Positions 50,001 to 62,234 of a stretch of 64,000 nucleotides of DNA are shown in pieces. The notes under the pieces are model-generated. The model did no database searches. It was not told where the DNA came from and saw only the letters and a program-made list of their open reading frames with translations. The stretch comes from Echinococcus granulosus (taxonomy: Eukaryota; Platyhelminthes; Cestoda; Cyclophyllidea; Taeniidae): positions 519,008-583,007 of the forward strand of contig NW_020170413.1 of NCBI RefSeq assembly GCF_000524195.1. The letters are read 5' to 3'. How positions within the stretch are numbered: position 1 is the stretch's first letter; the number at the start of each line of letters is the position of its first letter. The position numbers were made by a program, and so were the translations under genes.

Positions 50001-53000
50001 ATAAAGGTTGATGCAATTAAGCAATTCCTCCATTTTTGCTTTAAATCTTCGCTTACCTTCTTTTCTCTCCACCTTCGGCAGGTTTGAAACGACGATTGAT
50101 GAAGAGGAACCGTTTTCGGAAAGGCGCAAAGTCGGCTTTTAAGGCGGTAAATTTGTGCACGCCTTTGGCGACGCTTCATTATCATCCTGTTTGTGGTTAC
50201 TAGACTTCGTCTTCGTTTCTGTCTTGTAGTTCATGCGACAGGACTGTGTGAGACGAATTTGTGCTGGTGCCTTGACCCTTCTAATTGTTTGTCTGGCCTC
50301 GGCACATGTAAAGGATATTCTTTCGGAGCATGTTCTAGACTACACCGGTTATTATGACAATCTTGTAGGTCTTTTTTTGACATCGGACGTTTCAACAGAC
50401 ATGACCTTTCCTCGTGGAGATATTTTTCGCGCCTCTTCTCTATGTCTAGATGATGGATGTTCATCTGCATGCGCGTTTTGTCAACTTGCACATTGTCAGC
50501 TCGGCACGCCGTCTAACACACCAGGAGTTGGCCACCACAGAGGCCCACGCGGAGCATCGCTATCAGGAGGCGCAATTCCTCCTCTACCATTGGACCGGAT
50601 GGCTGAATCGGGTTGAAATGGAGCAGTGTCGGGTTCTCCTCCTGTACAAGGTCGGTTAATCGGTCTGCCACTTTGGTCAGCTGTTTCTGAAGGCCTCTAT
50701 ATTTTACACCCCAATTGGAGTGACAGTTTCCAGTAGTTCTATGGTGAAAATTGGAGAAGGGCTTTTAAATAATTCTTTTTTTCTGTCTCCCAGGATTCAT
50801 TGTTTTGTGGGTAGGGAAGATTTCAAACCTGGTTGATTGACGTTGTTTGATTCGATGCTATTGGTGCTCAATGCTCTTTTTATAAAAGTGTGATGAGCTT
50901 GGGGGAGAATCTTCAATCCATGCTCGTCGAAGGCGGATTACAATAGACTAATTATTTGGACGGCTATTTTGAGTCTGTGGACTTATATTTATGAAATTTG
51001 AAATCTCTACTTTATGGAATGGATAATCTAAATCATAGATGATTTTCATTTGATGGAGTACTCTTGGAATCTCCTCCTTTTTTAATGAAATGGCAAAATG
51101 CATGTATGAGTAACCCCGATTCCTCGCTCCATTGCAGGAAGCTGCACGGGCTCTACGTTCCAAAATCGTCGCTGACGAAGGCCTTTTGGGTGGCGGGAGT
51201 GGTGATGTTGGAGGAAGCACGGAACACTTCGCTCCTCTGCCTCCATGGTCTCCAGCTTCCGCATCAACGTCTTTCTCCTCCACAGTCAACACATCGGCTT
51301 CTAGCGAAGCCTTCGTGCCACGCCACTGTCGTCTGTCGGCCGCGGAGCGTGCAGCAGAGCTGCGTCAGCTGCGACGCCTCGAGCCGCCCCACTGTCCTAT
51401 CAACGTCATCACACCGAGACTCTTCCAAGGGTGAGTTGCCTTAATTTTTTCTTGAAAAATCGCCAAATTTATTAGTTGATGTAGAAATCTTAAAGTAGGA
51501 GTGATGGATCAGAGGTGGATAAGGTAAGCGTTGAGTCGCTTTCTTCCATCCACATGCAGGAGGTGATCTGGCTGAAAGAATGGTATAGAAGCCGAAGTGT
51601 CAGTGCATCAATCCATCAGATTTCTGCAGTTGGTGAGTAAAAAGGGAAGGGATATCTTAACGAAGGACTGGGTAAGTTTATGAATCAGGAGTGCGTGGAT
51701 CAGATTGAGATGGATCAGAAATCGACGAATCGAGAATTGATAAATAGATCGGAAATGGTAAACTGTCTGGTCGTGGATGAATGGGTTGATGTGATGAACG
51801 GACAGCAAATTGAAAGTGTTGAAAGTCAATTCCCACCACTCTTCACTCCTCATCATCTACAGGTACAATGCTTCGGAGTACTTTGCAGAGGTGGTCGCTC
51901 AGTCGCGTGGCTGGTTGTCGGCACTACAGGAGTGGGTCAGCGTCTTTCTCACTTGTGTATTCGCCTTTGTCTCCACCATCATCTTGTGGAACTCTCTGGG
52001 CGCCGTGATGTGGTTCTTTGCCCTTCGGTAAGTGATTGACACCTCCATCGTCGCTGCCTTATACCTCCCGGTGATTTGCCCCCTACCCAACACTTAGAGC
52101 ATGGATTTGTTGCCTGCTCCCTCCAATTTATTCCTCCGCAAGAGGATCAGACACGCCCATATCTACCAGTAAATGGTCTCCACATTTTCTTATCTCAAGC
52201 AAGAATCACAAACCGTCATTAATTGGTTTTTATACTGGTGACGTTGTGACCCTGTCGAGCTCCCAACCAGAGTAGGGAAAGTAAGATGAGTTGACGGCCT
52301 GAGATATGGGATGGTTTTGTCCTCACACATTTTTAGGTTTTTCTTTGACCTTGGCCTTATGGTTAATAGTAGGACATTTAGAATGTGCTTGGTTGTAACA
52401 TTGGCCAATTGGAAGAAAGCGAACGAGAGAGCAAGTTTTGCGATGCCTTAAACTGAGTGGGAACTGCAAGGGAAAGAAAAAGCTTCTAGAGGACCGAAGT
52501 AGGGGGTGGAGGTAAACTCTATTCGTAAAGCTATCAAATTCGAGTTGCATCTACCGAATTCATGAAAGGATTTGTGAAATGATATTTAGAAGTAAGAGCA
52601 AAGTGATAGAGTAGATCTGGAAGAGTATCAAGCCAACTGATTGAGTGACGCATTTCATCCTTCAAGTTGCATAAAGGCATTAGAGTGAGGTGCACTGAAA
52701 ACGGTGCGAGCTTCATCAGTCGTCTGACATTTCATGTAAACAATTTCCAGTAATTTTTTCCATCCCTTCAAATAACACTGCATATCTCAGCATTCGTTTG
52801 GGTGACTCCTCAATTTATGTAAAATAGGAAGTTGTTGTGCATCCATAAACCATGATGGAGGTCATTTTCTAAATCAGTGGGAATGCGAACACGAATATTC
52901 TTTAAAAAGAATAATTGCGTTGCCTTTATACGAGTCTTGAGGGCCATGTGGATTGTTGCGCTTTGATTATTCGATCACATTTGTCCTTGCAGGCACATTT

Positions 53001-53173
53001 GAGTAGTATCTCATCGTACTTTTGCATAAATGATGAAACAAATCGAAAGGGTGTATGAAAGGAATTGTGTCCATCTTTCCTCGAATTATAGATTTAACCT
53101 CATCAATAGGAAGGTCTTCTACGAGTCCGACATCTCAAGTTGGCGCAAACCGAGTGTACCCGACTGCTACTAG
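37070..53173 (+). CDS. Large multi-pass membrane protein with cysteine-rich ectodomain, 25 exons, unrecognised family
   Basis: Exons: 37070-37144, 37203-37277, 37943-38017, 38780-38940, 39023-39310, 39806-40200, 41231-41448, 42136-42372, 42506-42663, 43099-43425, 44962-45018, 45168-45296, 45478-45876, 46464-46626, 47233-47487, 47635-47878, 47943-48159, 48763-49302, 49682-50006, 50082-50146, 50230-50364, 50450-50650, 51138-51430, 51863-52027, 53092-53173 (TAG). Every junction agrees in phase and together they encode about 1759 residues. The only weak donor is at 42664. Order of parts: three TNFR-like cysteine units, a long ectodomain with a further Cys-rich exon at 41231, then five or six membrane segments with cytoplasmic-looking charged loops. 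The EGF exons at 20302-21806 are probably its N-terminal part. It resembles a cell-surface receptor or adhesion protein, but I do not recognise a family. Introns over 300 bases hold nothing I can support except the repeat at 41500-42060. No AATAAA was seen soon after the stop. Confidence 0.85.
38780..46626 (+). other. Ectodomain exons of the large membrane protein
   Basis: Eleven exons with no membrane segment. The 41231-41448 exon is cysteine-dense (CRACLVNC, CFDCCAKDNC, CGKYSAHRC) and looks like a separate disulfide-bonded module. Several NxS/NxT sequons occur (NRT near 38910, NHS near 39075, NET near 39240). The 45478-45876 exon holds a short glutamine run (six consecutive Gln) and a Gly-rich linker followed by an acidic EEVEEHE patch. 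The 43099-43425 exon begins with another Gly-rich segment. No standard domain was recognised in the remainder. Confidence 0.75.
41500..42060 (+). repeat. Degenerate GATGAATGA-type repeat in an intron
   Basis: The intron 41449-42135 is filled with imperfect units around GATGAATGA, GGATGAATG and GAATGAGCAG. The same kind of sequence occurs in the intron near 51480-51800 and in the decayed copy near 59500-59830. It looks like a degraded microsatellite and contains no open frame of interest. Confidence 0.7.
47233..53173 (+). other. Membrane-spanning C-terminal half of the large protein
   Basis: Hydrophobic segments: VLILFLLLLFVIHVLG in 47233-47487; FVLVIYLCLKSAYTFSVTL and the following LIIV stretch in 47635-47878, one long or two short helices; LLCFALFLDGFWLV in 49682-50006; GALTLLIVCLASA in 50230-50364; and VFLTCVFAFVSTIILW with following hydrophobics in 51863-52027. 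Between the second and third, 47943-49302 encodes a Gln/Arg/Ala-rich, helix-prone domain of about 250 residues without cysteine-rich features. After the last helix a short tail ends with SWRKPSVPDCY. Confidence 0.78.
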
Positions 53174-56118
53174 ACTCCCGCTGCTGAAAGTCCGGTATTT
53201 CCTCGTTCCCTCTTTTTATGTATCTACTTCATCGCCCCACTTACCCTCCTCACTTTCTTCATCAGTGCATGTGTCACTGGTTGTTTGTGCGTTAAGACGT
53301 TTTGACCTCTTCCATTCCTCCTTTTACCTTCATCTCAGTGCCAAGAGAACATCTGTGATTGAAGCTAACTTGCCGGTGAGATATTTGAGGATAATTGTTG
53401 ATGTAAACTGAAATGCTAGTGGCCGTAGTCCAAGGCTGCGTGAACGTGTTGCCTGGATCCAATCGAAGCAACTAACCGGATAAAAAGGAAGATGGATATA
53501 TTATGACAATGTCTGTAATAAGTGAGTGATAACCTTGGATAATTACCTCGAATGTGGTTATCGTGGCAAGAAAGATTGGTAGGATTGGCTTTTAAGTGTT
53601 TAATCCAGACAAAATTTGACGTTGGAGCTCGAGTACTAGTCTGAGACCGAGTCCGAGCTCCTTACTGAGTCCATGTCAATGATTTCAGCTGAACGTATTG
53701 AATGCAATAGATTGGCCTTGACCTTCGGCCCTGGCCTTCGAGAGGTTGTCGGTGTATTTACTTTTTTTACCCGTGTCCTATGTTAGCCAATCGAGAGTGA
53801 GGGAGAAGGGAGGAGGAGGAGAGTGAGAGTGGGAGCTCCGGCTCTTTCCTCTTTTCACTAATTAGTAACCGGTTGGAGCGCCCATAAAATTGAAAGAAAC
53901 TGCTTTCCGGAGGATTGCAGACATCCACATTGGCATGCTCGATAGTTGTGGGTGGATTAGTTTTGTCTACACCGTCACCAGCAGAGGATGTATGGTCGCT
54001 CCTCCCCATTGCGTGTAGGTGGCCGCAACAATTACTAGAAGCGAATGAGGGGTCGCTGGGGCCCCTCTCCTCCTTTTCCACCCTACTTTCCTTCTTTTTG
54101 CTCCATCATATAATCCCTACCTCACACAATGTACAGATTGTTGAAAGTGACAAAGAAGTATTCACAGTGGACCGGACATGCAGCGGTCCCTGCCAAATTC
54201 CTCATGTCAGCATTTGCACAAATAACTGAACAGACAGCCGCTTTCGTCTGTTATTACTGACGAGGGTGTCCACTTTTGCAAGTTTCTATCCAGTAGTGCG
54301 GAAGAAGTGTACGTGTCCACGTCAAACTTCAACAGACAATGAACAGTTCTAACCTTGAGGTGGGTTTCTCAGATCGTCAATTGTCTGACGGATAAAGACG
54401 CTTATTCATTCAATTATCTGGTGGTGCAAAGAATCCACCGGAAATAAAAAGTGGTACGAGTCTAAATTCACGTGGAGCAGTGGATGCATCCCGAGGTAAC
54501 CGGTTTACTTTCCTTCTGGCAATTAATCTGACCATTTACGTGCCACCTTCGGTGGCAGTGTCGACATACTCCATTCATCCACTACGCTTGTGCTTTGAAT
54601 GTCTGCAAGCTAAAAGAACGTTACTGTTGGATTTTATGGACCTCAAGTGGAGCTTGCGTCTTCGATGAATTAGACGGACGGTTAGTCTGTCCCCTTCTGT
54701 ACACTGCTGGGCTGTCACAAATTAACTCCAAGCTGTCATGTGTTGGATTTGTCGTTCCCTCTTTGCTTGCGCAAACTGCTTGGATGCGTTGCTTTTTGCA
54801 TCCGGCATTGTCATGGCAATCGCCAATAGTGTATTTCATGGACTAACAGTTTGGCACACATGGTTAACTGACCTGTTAACATACAAGTAGACCAACAATG
54901 CTACGGTGACGATGTTAAAGGCGACAGTTATTCCACCGAACATAATCGACTCTCTGTCCAATTCACATCCCTCAACTGGGTCCCTTTATGATGCCGAGTG
55001 ATTAACGTTAATGTGATCTTCAAATGCAAGCGTCTTCGATGCCTTTCCCAGAGGCATCGATAATGGACCTGTTCAAGAAAGAAGCTTTTGAAAGTATTTA
55101 TGCTGAGTTCATTACTACTCGAGAAACACTCTGTTGGACACGTCGCGGACACCAGCCACAGTGTGTCCACAAGGCTGTTTAGTTAAACAGACATTTAGCA
55201 GAAGAAAAAAGTAGCAAGATTTACAGAAAAAATTCTCAGCTACTCTGAATACTTCCTCTTTCAATTAGGTGAGTTAACGACCTCATCGTAGAGACGATAG
55301 GCAGTTTAAAATCGGCACACATTTATCCACTCTTCTCTTTAGGTGGTAATGGTGCGTAAAGTGATGGCAGAGGTGGTAGGCACAACTACTCGATGAAGGG
55401 TGGACTGCTGGAGTACTGAGCAGGAAGTCCGCTCTACGTGAAACAGGGAAGTGCCCTCCATTCAAAGGCGTCAAATGACTCGATGTGCATGTATCGGTCC
55501 TCGCTATCAACATCACAGGACGGAAATGCCTCCTGTCCCGACTTCCTTCTGGTCTATTTAGAGTAGCGCACATAGTGGTAAAGGAGTGAAATTGAATCGC
55601 ATTGAATTGAGTGTTTGAGCACAAAAGTGGATTCACAAGAAGCGGTGCGGAGTGGAGGGAGTTGGAGGCGGGAGGGCTAGCATGGGTGAGGCGTTGGAAG
55701 ACCATAGGGCTAGTCCAGCCCTAGAACTACAGTACTATGCCAGAGTACGTTACGTGGGTGAATTTCGATGCATCATTTAGAGGCCGAGGCGTCGCGTTTA
55801 GAAATTTGCATACCTTTCATAATAATGAAATGCTGTATTACCCACTTCACCAAAATGCCCGACAAATGAAGCGACAAGAACAGGGAACAGTTGACGATTA
55901 AAGGATATGTGGGGGTCGGATTAACGGATTCCACCAGCATGTTTTAAGAGGAAATGGGGGACTTACCATAGATGAGGCGGTGGTGAGCTTCGTGACATCT
56001 CATTGAATATCCTCTTTCCCTTTCATCATGAACACTTTTGTTGTGCCGTTTTCTATATCCTTCACCACCTCATTCCCTTTATGTTTGTTACCATTTACCT
56101 TTATTTTTGTCCTGCAAT
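53174..56118. other. Downstream flank of the large gene
   Basis: No gene that I can support. A stretch near 53660-53740 (containing TCCATGTCA and ATTTCAG) resembles 56745-56815, so parts of this region also appear duplicated. Short open frames around 54140-55200 contain a few cysteines but no consistent splice structure. A CTC-rich / GAG-rich stretch lies near 53800-53830. Confidence 0.4.
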
Positions 56119-56230
56119 TTATGCTAATAGACTGTGTAAGTCGAATCTGTTCTGGTGCCTTGAACCTCCCATTTGTCTGCTCGGCACCGGTGCAAGTGAG
56201 GCATATCTTCTGACTGTCTTGTAGGTCTTT
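56119..56230 (+). pseudogene. Decayed copy of the 50230-50364 exon
   Basis: The sequence follows the exon at 50230 closely: both read DCV-RIC-GALx before diverging, and both end at CTTGTAGGTCTTTT. The copy has an internal deletion of about 25-30 bases and a premature TGA, so it cannot encode the membrane helix. It lies apart from, and upstream of, the larger pseudogene block, so the exon order is scrambled relative to the parent. Confidence 0.65.
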
Positions 56231-57804
56231 TGATGCAATATTCAAACATTTGAGAATAAATCCTCCAATTCACATTACAAAAGGCACCTTCTACAGCCGA
56301 TTTTCTATTTTACCTTCGCCACTGCTCTTTTACTGCACTTTTGGTACCGACCAGCCCTCTTCCTAAATTACTCTTTAATCCATTTAACACAGAAATTTTC
56401 GGTCTTTAACATATTTAACCTACATTAAGTACCTTGGATCATTTTCCTTTTGACTCCTCCGACCACTTAGTATTCAGCCGACTTCGTTGCCGGCTTTCGT
56501 GGGTTTTTCAGAACAGGCAATTTGATTGCCTGCTTATTAACATCCCGTCTGTCATGTAGGCCTCACGGTCAATCAAAATTGGCAGCTGATCACTCTACAA
56601 TCACATTCTCTACCCTTTCTCCCTCCTTTGATCGCGTGAATGACAACACTGGATAATTATCTGAAAAGTAGTTGTCCAAACAGCCAGCGTTAAATGGGTA
56701 AAGATTCAAGCCTGCAGGCCAGACAGGCCTTGCTGTTGTATTCCAAGTCCATGTCAGTGATTTCAGTTGTGCATGAAGAGCATAACTGATTGATTGTCAC
56801 TTTCGGCCTTAAAGTGGTTATTGTCATGTTTGCAGTTCTTTGTCGCTACTCGCTTTTAGTCAATTGGGAGGGGGTTAAAGATGAAGAGAGTTGGAGCACG
56901 ACACCCATTTCTCTCGAATCTTTGATGACTAGCAAGCAATTAAGGCAGAATATCCGCCCCCTCCCCCTCCACTCTCCTCCATACTGCCTATGCGCTTCGT
57001 CAAGTTATAACCAGATGTGATCTACGACATATTTATTGACATGACGGTTTTCTTGAGGGTTGTTACTACAAGCATTCTATCGCGAAATCACACAAGAGCT
57101 TCAGTTTTACAAAAATATAATATTGTACTTAATCGAAGGGTGCCACGTTCAATGTCGCTGTTTGAGCGTGGACATGTGCGCCAGTTCCTCACCTAATGAT
57201 TTCAGGTGGGGTGGTGGTGGAGGTCGCTTCACTGCTATTTTTGAGGTATGATTGGCTTGCTTTTTTTCACTCCCTACTTTTAATCAAACTCCGTAGTGAG
57301 TGTCTATATTGTTTGCTTCGAGCCAGTCACAAAGAGAGGAAAATTAGTCAAACTCCTTCATCTGCTGAGACAAAGGGTTGCGGTATGAATGGATAATGAA
57401 GCATTTTTAGGTGCCAAACACTTTTCGCACACTCATCTTTTAGGTTTTAAGTAGCGCATTTATTCTTGTTTAGGAAAATTTGGTAATTTTTTGATAGACA
57501 TAATTTGTCAGACATGCAGCGGACAATAAAATATTTGATAAATTGAAACAGCTTTGGGTTCCACATTTGCTTTGGATTCCACATGAAAAGGTTAAAATTA
57601 TCTGCGTCAGGGAGAAAAAAGCCAGATTTTGGGTTTCAAAGGTTTGAATAATCTGTAGTTAATGACACACTATTCGGTAGTGTCGAAGGGCCATCGTTTT
57701 GAGATGCAAGCCCTTCTAAATTGGACTGTATAACGTTCAACGTTGCCAAAGGGATCAAGTGAGGAATAAAATGTAATTAGGTTTGAAATTATCTTGCTCG
57801 TAGG
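56231..57804. other. Spacer between decayed exon copies
   Basis: About 1.6 kb. Part of it (56640-56815) resembles 53500-53740, which suggests the duplicated unit includes non-coding flank. I see no gene. Confidence 0.4.
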
Positions 57805-59850
57805 ACAGCTAACAAATTGTCTGGTCCTTGTTCGAAGACCCCGATGGCAAGTCCGACCAAGGTGTGACTGACAGTCCACTAGACATCCTTCAATTAGGCT
57901 TCAAGGAAAAAATGACCTTTAACTCACTCAGAGACGGAGACTTTTAACTCCAGGTCCACCAGTGCCAATGATGGCTCCACGGACGGCTTTCAAATTGACC
58001 AAGTTCTTCCGCTCTATTTTGCTCTCGTTCTTGAAGGCTTTGGATTGTTTGTGGTGTCCTTCGTACCGTGAATACATGGGAAGGGATTCACCATGGGGAC
58101 CATATTGCCATCCACTGCAGGGATAAAGTTCTACTTTATGTCTTTCTCAACCCTCCTTTATTCTCACCCTTCACAGGTCTGATGAAGATGGATCATTTTT
58201 GGAAAGGCACGAAGGTTGCTTTCAAGAGGGTGGATTTGTGCAGTCTTTAGGCGACGCTTTATTGCCAACCTATTTGTGGTTATTACACCTCCTCTTCATT
58301 TTTCCCTGCCTTCCCTTCCTGGGTAGGAAGAGTTTAACTCCTGTTAAGAAAAATTTTATTTAATATGACTGTACTTGTTGGTTAGTACTCCTGTTTTAAT
58401 GGGAGTAATGCGGTTGTATCAAGATATTCATATTCCTGTTTTTCTATAGGTGGACCAAAAGGGCCAATTTTTGGCAAAAGTATTCAACTTGTGGATTGGT
58501 TAAACTTTAATCCACCTCCTCTGTCAATGTTCGTCCAAGTTAATGACTTTTACACTTCTTATCCTTGGGAGGAAGTTAAGTGGCAATTTTCAATCACTTA
58601 ATGCATCAGCGAAATAGGCTAAAATTTTGCAAGTTTTTTGAGCAGTAAGTTCGCTTCGACTTTTTACCCCTTAGATTTTCAATGCTTGGTGGTAGGTTTA
58701 GCAAACACCAAGGGAAGGGTAAAAGACTATTTAATCTCTCAATCAAGAATAATTTGAGCTAAGTGGAAGAGGCCGCAAACCCGATCTACAACAGCAACTT
58801 GATCTAGCACCCAACATTAAAACTCACGGTCTTTGACCATGAGAAGTCAAGGATTTTGATGCTTGTAGGTAATGGATCCATAAAGAAGGAATTCAAAATC
58901 CATGGATACTTAGCTTGGGAATCAACTCCAATTAATGGCAGGTTTTTAGTTGAGTCTGTTATTTTCAGCCTTTGGGAAGAAGTGTGCTTTATTAAACCCT
59001 GTATAATGAGTGACTGTAAATTCCTCCATTTATCATTAGACCTGGAGTTTATCTCCGCCTTTTGACAAAACCCCTTCGAGTTGATAGCTTTCGTGCACCC
59101 AACCTCCGCTCTGACAGAAAGTGGAAAGGTGAAATGATTTGAATGATGAATGCATGGGTCAATCGCAATCGTACTCTCAATTACAGGAAGCTGGATGAGC
59201 TCTCTTTTCCCATTTCGTTGCTGACGAGGGCTTTTTGGGGTGGTAGGAGTGTTGACAATGTTGGAGGAAACAAGCGACACTTCTCTGTCTCTATAGTCGT
59301 CAGCCCCTATATCGACGTCTTCTTCCTCCACAGTCAAAGTAACGGTTTCCAGCACAGACTTTGCGCACCGCTATTGTCAACCCTCGCTTGCGAAGAGCTC
59401 AGCGGAGCTGTGCCACTTGTGACGCCTCAAACCGTTCCACTGTCCTATTAATATCATCGCACAAAGGTTCTTCCAAGAGTAAGTTGGCTCAAGAAGTCTG
59501 ACTGAATGGACAGACGAAGGGTAAATAGATGATTGGATCAAAGATGACCAGTAAAGTGATGGGTTGTTTCGTCCACTTTTAACCCTTTATGGTCGGCAGA
59601 TGGTCCAAATGGAGGAATAGTGGAGAAGCTGAAGGATCCACACACTTGTCCATTAAATTCCTACAGCCGTTGGGTAACTAATCATGAGTTTTATAAAATG
59701 AACGATTGGGCGAATTGATGAAACGGTAATGCGTGTGTCGGGGGTTAAATGGATCAGAGGAAGGTGAATGGAGAATAGAAAAATAGGTCAGAAACAGTGC
59801 ATTATTTAGTCATTGGCGAATGGACCAGGGATGAAAATGTGGAGAGAGGG
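57805..59850 (+). pseudogene. Decayed tandem copy of the last exons of the large membrane protein gene
   Basis: 57805-58136 matches exon 49682-50006, 58177-58250 matches exon 50082-50146 with its following intron, and 59167-59481 matches exon 51138-51430. Shared landmarks include GTCCGACCAAGG, TCCACCAGTGC, TTTTGGAAAGGC, GTTGGAGGAA and CACTGTCCTAT. Intron sequence after the last exon, including the GATGAATG-type repeat, also matches to about 59850. The copy has frameshifts and in-frame stops, and the segment equivalent to about 50215-50800 (two exons) is missing. It is a dead partial duplicate, not a functional paralogue. Confidence 0.82.
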
Positions 59851-62234
59851 CTTTCTTTTCGTAGCATCCCCCTCCATATTCTTAGGAAAAGCATGTTATT
59901 ATTGAACTCAGCCAATTTTATGCGCCACGAGGGCCATAAATTGATTCTCTGACGTCCAATTATTTGTTTTGGTTCATAAAATGACCGGTAGATTATCGTT
60001 ACACATCAAAACACCCAATAAATCGTGCAGACTCACAACAAATAAGAGAGTTAGTGACTTCGGAACAATTCTTTAAGCCTTCTTTTGGTTGACCGACTAT
60101 TGATACAAATGCATAATCCTTCCACAGTCTGCGAACGCCTCTGTTACACAACTAGTTACTGCTAGAAGCCAAAGCAAAATCTAGCCCTAGTTACATCCAT
60201 TCGTGACTCTTCAGCTTAAAGGAATTCGAAGGATGATAGTGAGCGACGGAATGGGGCAGCATATCCCCTCTTCCTCCCATCTTGACAAATATGCGACAGG
60301 GGTTCATGGGACGGCTTTGAATGTTAAACACTTTTTTCACACTGGTTTACCTATCCTCACCATTTGTAAAAGAATTTTTCTCGAGTAGGTAGATCTAAGT
60401 CTCAGTTGCTTTGGTATTCAGCAGGTGAACAACTACAAAACATTCTCAGCCACGTAGACATGAAGTGGTGGGTGACTTGGAATTAGGGTTTTGTTTGGTG
60501 GGTAGTGTGCGGACCATCTGGCTATGGACAATAAAAAAGACTGTTTATTATGCAGCACCGTCTTTTATAATCTACGACAGCGACATAAAACAAACCTGGC
60601 TCTTGTACACCACCCATCACAACTATTATCAAGTAATTTAATTTTAGCTATGAGGCTGAATTGAAGATCACTTAGATGCATAGTTTGAAGGACTCCTTTG
60701 CCTTAGTGAGAAGAGACCGGGCTTGCAATGCTATTTTTTGACCATTTTTTCATCAAACGGAACTTTTAAGTATGCTACAATAACCTAAAAAGTGTCCGAT
60801 CGCCTTGACAACACAAACGCGGGTAACTGAGCCACTTAACATGTCTTCTGTTTCTAGTCGCACCAAAAGGTGGAAAACAACTTTACGAGAGAAGAAAACA
60901 TCGGTTATATTATCAGTATGGTGCTAGTAATAGGGCAGAAATGTTAGTCCACTTATTTTAGTCGTTTGCGAAGATATAGGGTGAATACTACTGTATGCAA
61001 CCAAAATATCTTTGACAAGCAGTGGGTCCGTATTCAAGACCTACCTGCATCGGCTCTTGAAATATGATCGGCTTTGGAGTCGAAGTCACTGCTTATTGCT
61101 TTATCTCGTTGAACCAACAGTACAGACGTTATCAACTCTATCTGTAGAGTAAAGAGCAATCACATCAGTAGATGTTCAACGCAACCCTGTCGCTGATTAA
61201 CGGAGCCTCTTAAAATAATAAATTGCCCTGGAATTTGAAATTGTAAGCCTTGGGTTATTGGAAACGTATCAGATCCGTCCTCATTTTTCCCGACATCTGT
61301 CAAGGTGTAATTTTCTACCAAATGAGCACCTAGTTATTTGCTAAGTTTCAATGGCTGGACAGTGGGCATGGATTCAAAAGCTAATGTTAGTGGTATAAGC
61401 TTTCCTTAGATAGAGTCAGAGCAGTTGGACACTTGCATGATGACCGCGCATAGCAGACACCATAGCATCGCGATCGGTCCCCGAGACTTTGTGTCGACAC
61501 AGCTGAACAACTTCACACCTCATGTCAAAAGTCTCTCAATTACTCCATATTCTTTGTTATCGTTCATTAAGAACTTACCGCATTTTAGGATCTTTTTGAG
61601 ATAATATATCACCAGTACAAACTAATGCTGAAAGACAAATACCAATTACAAGATACAAAAGACATGACAGGTCACTAAGGATAAAACATCGCAATAATTT
61701 TCACTAAATAGCTTTGGCGATGCGGATGACTGCCTATGCGATCTCTTAGTAGAATCACCACTAAATAACGTTAATCCATTCTTGGAAGTATGTTGTGATA
61801 TTGTTAGGTAAGTATGAAATATCATCTTGTACTTTAAGTTATTATGGCAATGTCCTTCAAACGTCCGAAGTACTGCAAAGGGTTCAGCACTGCTCTTCAC
61901 TGCCTTGACTCACACACATTGGGCAAAGGAGGACATTCTTTACTAAATAAGTGCTATAAAAGTGCACAGGGAGTCGAATTTGTAGAATCTCGAAAGTAAT
62001 TTGCCCCTCAGAGGTTATCAACCTCTGCTCAGTCAAGAGGTTTGTGCATACTGGCCAATTCTCACCTGAAATATCCATTCAAACAAACGTTAATTAAGCG
62101 TACCTTCGTCTTCCTCATTACCTTTCCCTTGCCCCTCTGGATAGTGTATGCGTATGCTATTTCAGATGGGCTTCTTCCCTCCGCGAGGGTGTAAATTACG
62201 TCTTCGTATCTGGTCGGAAGTGTAACCTATGCTA
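59851..62234. other. Region without a supportable gene
   Basis: About 2.4 kb. Minus-strand frames at 61646-62078 lie next to the integrase remnant and may be more of the same element, but they show no recognisable motif. Nothing else is seen. Confidence 0.4.
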
